From Candidatus Chlorobium masyuteum (lineage in GTDB: Bacteria; Bacteroidota; Chlorobiia; Chlorobiales; Chlorobiaceae): a DNA stretch of 64,000 bases. The notes below the pieces were generated by a model, which was not told where the DNA came from, did no database searches, and worked only from the letters and a program-made list of their open reading frames with translations. Positions 61,487 to 64,000 of this stretch are shown here, one piece after another. The translations under genes and the position numbers were made by a program. The stretch covers positions 1-64,000 of the forward strand of contig NZ_JAAORA010000006.1 of the NCBI RefSeq assembly GCF_011601315.1, in the 5' to 3' direction. Each line of letters starts with the position of its first letter. Positions within the stretch are counted from its first letter, which is position 1.

Positions 61487-62317
61487 TTACGGAAATAGTG
61501 CAAAAATTCGGGCTGGTGAGCCGGTGCCATCCTTTATCAGCATCGGCATAACATAGAGCATTGCGCCCTTTTCGGGCAATCGGTCAAGGGAGGCAATATT
61601 TTCAATCGCGAGTTTATCGGCCGCAAAACAGATCCGGTGCACCTGAAAGTCCTTTGAGTCGCCGGGATCAATGCTCGGTGTATCGAGCCCTATCCCCTTG
61701 ATCTTACGCTCTTTGACAAGAAACGTAGCAACCTCGGGCGAAAAGCCCGGAAAGCTAAGCTCCGAAAGAGCCGAGGCTCCTGTTTTCAGGGTTCCAAGCA
61801 CCAGTTTCCGGTCGGGATAGTATTTCGTATCCATGCCGGTGTACATGAGTACCCATGCATGCTCCGGCAGGCGGCCATGTCTGGCCTCCCATTTCAAAAC
61901 ATCGTTTACCGTCAGCCGGTATGCCCTGTTCTTCATACATGCGGCAACAACATCAATTTTAACCGCCGGACCGATCCATTCGTCAAGCGCAATGCTGTCA
62001 ATGGTCCGGCCTTTTTCTGCAAAATGTACGGGGGCATCAACATGGGTGCCGCCGTGCTCGGCAGCTCCATAGTTATTGGAGGCATACCACCACCCGCCCG
62101 GAGTAACCTTCCAATCCAGTTTGGTCAGGCTAAAGGGCTCGGCGGTCGGCCAGTAGATGGTATTTTCGTCAAACGGATAGGTCATGTCAAGCAGTTTTTC
62201 ACCCGAAGGTGCAACCGCATGGGGTGACGCGACAGAGGGAGTTCCGCCAAGCAGCATGACTGAAAAAAGAACCGGAAGTGTATACTTCCTGAAATCGCTG
62301 AAATTGAGCATAGCCAT
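61487..62317 (-). CDS. Exported cyclase-family (kynurenine formamidase-like) hydrolase
   Basis: A protein of about 276 residues. GGAGG directly precedes a cluster of starts (GTG ATG ATG GCT ATG); ATG 62317 is chosen. A signal peptide (about 10-30, LPVLFSVMLLGGTPSVAS) leads to the mature part. The metal-binding HGGTHVDAPVHFAEKGRTI (about 87-105) and the C-terminal IGLDTPSIDPG and HRICFAADKLAIENI identify the cyclase/KynB family of metal-dependent hydrolases. The substrate is unknown. It lies 26 bases upstream of the VIT gene on the same strand, so the pair may be co-transcribed. Confidence 0.85.
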   Translation of the reverse strand: MAMLNFSDFRKYTLPVLFSVMLLGGTPSVASPHAVAPSGEKLLDMTYPFDENTIYWPTAEPFSLTKLDWKVTPGGWWYASNNYGAAEHGGTHVDAPVHFAEKGRTIDSIALDEWIGPAVKIDVVAACMKNRAYRLTVNDVLKWEARHGRLPEHAWVLMYTGMDTKYYPDRKLVLGTLKTGASALSELSFPGFSPEVATFLVKERKIKGIGLDTPSIDPGDSKDFQVHRICFAADKLAIENIASLDRLPEKGAMLYVMPMLIKDGTGSPARIFALFP

Positions 62318-62535
62318 CATCACCTCCCTGTTTAGCCGTTCAGCCGGGAACTGCGCTGTACATACAAGTTACAAAAATGCGATCGGAGAATCTCATGCCG
62401 TACTCTCCTCAATAAAGCTCCCCGCAATGCTCTGCTCAGCTGTCATCTACCGTACACTTGCAATTTTACTTTGCTTCTCACTGCATTCATGCTATAATTC
62501 AAAAAACAATCGCATCCAAAACTATCCACTGCCCC

Positions 62536-63102
62536 ATGAAGAACAGACCATTACGAACACTTGCCCTCATTTTCGGGCTTCTTGCCACCCTGCTCCCTCT
62601 CTCTGTTTACGGTGCACCGGCACTGGATCGTGCAAACTCCATCTACCTTGACCTTCCATCCGGACGGGTTGTCATCCGATTGCTTCCCGATCTCGCCCCC
62701 CGCCATGTAGCCCGCATCAAGGAGCTTACCCGTAAAGGGTTTTATGACGGACTCTCCTTCCACCGTGTTATTCCCGGATTTATGGCCCAGACCGGCGATC
62801 CGCAGGGCGACGGTTCAGGCGGTTCCGGACAGCAGCTTAAAGCGGAATTTTCTCGACAGCAGCATATCCGTGGCACCGTCTCCATGGCCCGCGCTTCTGA
62901 TCCGAACAGCGGCGACAGTCAGTTTTTCATCTGCTTTGCACCGGCACCCTTCCTCGACGGGCAGTACACAATATGGGGGCAGGTTGTATCAGGAATGGAG
63001 TTTGTCGACAAGGTCAGGGCCGGTTCGCAATTCAACAATGGCATGGTCTCCAATCCTACCAGAATCGTGAGGATGAGGGTCGCCTCGGATGTTAAACCGT
63101 GA
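62536..63102 (+). CDS. Periplasmic peptidyl-prolyl cis-trans isomerase (cyclophilin)
   Basis: A 188-residue cyclophilin. The start at 62536 gives a proper signal peptide (RPLRTLALIFGLLATLLPLSV, cut near VYG-A); the open frame extends upstream to 62458 but those residues do not fit. The cyclophilin core shows FYDGLSFHRVIPGFMAQTGD (catalytic Arg in FHRV), RGTVSMARASDPNSGDSQFFI, and the IWGQVVSGMEFVDKV end. It accelerates folding of exported proteins. It is divergent from the cyclase gene and has no clear operon partner. Confidence 0.9.
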   Translation: MKNRPLRTLALIFGLLATLLPLSVYGAPALDRANSIYLDLPSGRVVIRLLPDLAPRHVARIKELTRKGFYDGLSFHRVIPGFMAQTGDPQGDGSGGSGQQLKAEFSRQQHIRGTVSMARASDPNSGDSQFFICFAPAPFLDGQYTIWGQVVSGMEFVDKVRAGSQFNNGMVSNPTRIVRMRVASDVKP

Positions 63103-63209
63103 GTTTGAGTAATGGGAAAGGAACTTGCGGGATGAAGCAGTAAAAGCAATCGAGAAGAGAGTCAGCGAGGCTTGTAATCCGGAGGGAGGGGTGCGCACTC
63201 TTTGTAGCC

Positions 63210-63458
63210 TTACTCTACGGCGATATAATCAGTTGCTTTTGACGGGTCCTCAATTACCGGCAGTCCGAAAAACAGCTCCACTCCGCCAACACGTTTGGGC
63301 GCGGTCACCTTTTTGCTGAAATCGTCCCGTATCCGCTTCATCAGTTCAGGATGAACCGTTACGGATACGGGATTTTTGATGGCACGAAATCCATAAAACA
63401 TTGCGGCTATAATCTTTTCACGAAAAAAATCTCCACCCACCTCATACTTCGTCTCCAT
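63210..63458 (-). CDS. Small hypothetical protein
   Basis: An 82-residue protein from ATG 63458, with GGGAGG 5 bases upstream. Longer starts in the open frame (to 63575) overlap the neighbouring gene and lack support. The sequence reads GGDFFREKIIAAMFYGFRAI, then VSVTVHPELMKRIRDDFSKKV, then VELFFGLPVIEDP. It looks like a compact alpha/beta or small helical protein; no family recognised. It has the same strand as the PNPOx-like gene and starts 64 bases after its end, so it may be co-transcribed. Confidence 0.6.
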   Translation of the reverse strand: METKYEVGGDFFREKIIAAMFYGFRAIKNPVSVTVHPELMKRIRDDFSKKVTAPKRVGGVELFFGLPVIEDPSKATDYIAVE

Positions 63459-63522
63459 AAGCCTCCCTGTTAAATTTTTCGAGGAATATAACTGATTCCC
63501 GACTAAAACAGCATCTCCCAGC

Positions 63523-64000
63523 TCACGGCACCTCTTTTGTTGAACTCCATATCTGGCGGGCAGCATACCCCTCAAGCTTGAGCCCCATGGAGAGCATCTC
63601 TACACGGTCGGGTATTACCTCAATCATCTTGCCGAACCAGTGTTCAGCCCACACCTGGGGACGACCAAAAAGGTTGAACGCCTCGTTAAAACCGGGATCC
63701 TCCTTGCCGAGCAGCCTCGCATGAGCGCTTATCTGCAGGCCGGTGATATCCTGTATCTCATCGGAGAACTCCGCTTTCGGATCGAAGATACCAACGCTGA
63801 CGCTCGGGTTTTGCATGATGTTGCCGAGCTTGAGACCTGGTTCGCCGGCCATGTAGAGGGTGAACCCCTTTGAGCGAAAGAGAATGGGTGTTGAACGCGG
63901 CTCATTGTCACGGCTGGTAGAAAGCACGCAGAGGCGCCGGGAGGCGAGAAACTTCAGGATACGCGCTTCAAGCTCTTCGGGTGCAAGCAGCCTTTCGACT
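63523..64000 (-). CDS. Pyridoxamine 5'-phosphate oxidase-like FMN-binding protein, cut by right edge
   Basis: A partial gene running off the right end (5' end outside). The visible 158 codons include RILKFLASRRLCVLSTSRDN, PRSTPILFRSKGFTLYMAG, IMQNPSVSVGIFDP and LQISAHARLLG, in the order typical of the FMN-binding split-barrel (PNPOx-like) fold. Such proteins bind flavin or F420, with varied substrates. The real PNPOx (PdxH) is longer; this is more likely a general-stress or unknown relative. The in-frame Met at 63927 is not the start, since homology continues upstream of it. Confidence 0.75.
   Translation of the reverse strand, partial: VERLLAPEELEARILKFLASRRLCVLSTSRDNEPRSTPILFRSKGFTLYMAGEPGLKLGNIMQNPSVSVGIFDPKAEFSDEIQDITGLQISAHARLLGKEDPGFNEAFNLFGRPQVWAEHWFGKMIEVIPDRVEMLSMGLKLEGYAARQIWSSTKEVP

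Overview
The window looks like part of a green sulfur bacterium chromosome (Chlorobiales: Chlorobium, Chlorobaculum or Pelodictyon). The main evidence is an 8-vinyl reductase for bacteriochlorophyll synthesis (BciA, 52529-53551), a 75-residue protein resembling chlorosome envelope proteins B/F (58495-58722), and an otherwise compact, moderately GC chromosome with overlapping genes. No rRNA, tRNA or CRISPR array was seen.

Left part, 1-20.3 kb: accessory, defence-rich DNA. It opens with the right end of an IS256-family element. After that come a lipoprotein, an intact DUF3800 gene and a broken one, a two-gene unit with a PD-(D/E)XK nuclease-like protein, and a divergent HARE-HTH protein. A complete type I restriction-modification locus follows (hsdM 5117, hsdS 7315, hsdR 14703). 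Two sets of extra genes sit between hsdS and hsdR. Cargo 1 is a three-gene, partly AT-rich unit (8700-12895): a DUF4062/TIR-like protein, an unknown protein, and a 955-residue protein joining a MinD/ParA-like domain, an NB-ARC-type STAND NTPase and near-identical 48-residue TPRs. The first two proteins share a short motif (SVYIE...GNI), one at its C-terminus and the other at its N-terminus, which suggests they dock to each other. Cargo 2 is an AlbA_2/Schlafen-like ATPase (13279-14664). Between the cargos lies a fusion scar, an hsdR 5' fragment joined in frame to an hsdS 3' end. It implies that two related R-M loci once stood in tandem and collapsed by deletion. The cargo 1 unit is my best candidate for an undescribed system, probably a STAND-type anti-phage module. 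Downstream are a DUF1828 protein with an uncertain coupled ORF and a lone LexA/CI-like repressor with a clear operator.

Middle, 20.3-42 kb: mostly housekeeping. A minus-strand overlapping operon encodes 5-formyl-THF cyclo-ligase, polyphosphate kinase, RpiB and a CBS-domain protein. Plus-strand FAH-family and dihydroorotase genes follow, then a methyltransferase, an epimerase, a BMP/PnrA lipoprotein, an SDR resembling chlorophyll b reductase but with His where the catalytic Tyr is expected, an NlpC/P60 hydrolase, an outer-membrane beta-barrel, a DUF4239 protein and a tightly coupled recC-recB-recD operon.

Right part, 42-64 kb: HU and a cold-shock protein share a bidirectional terminator. Then come malic enzyme, a DEAD-box helicase, a decayed multi-PAS histidine kinase pseudogene, a metal ABC permease/ATPase pair, phosphofructokinase, bciA, a DUF4403 protein, small hypothetical genes, the chlorosome-like protein, a SagB-type oxidoreductase, a VIT-family transporter, a cyclase-family hydrolase, a periplasmic cyclophilin, and a PNPOx-like gene cut by the right edge.
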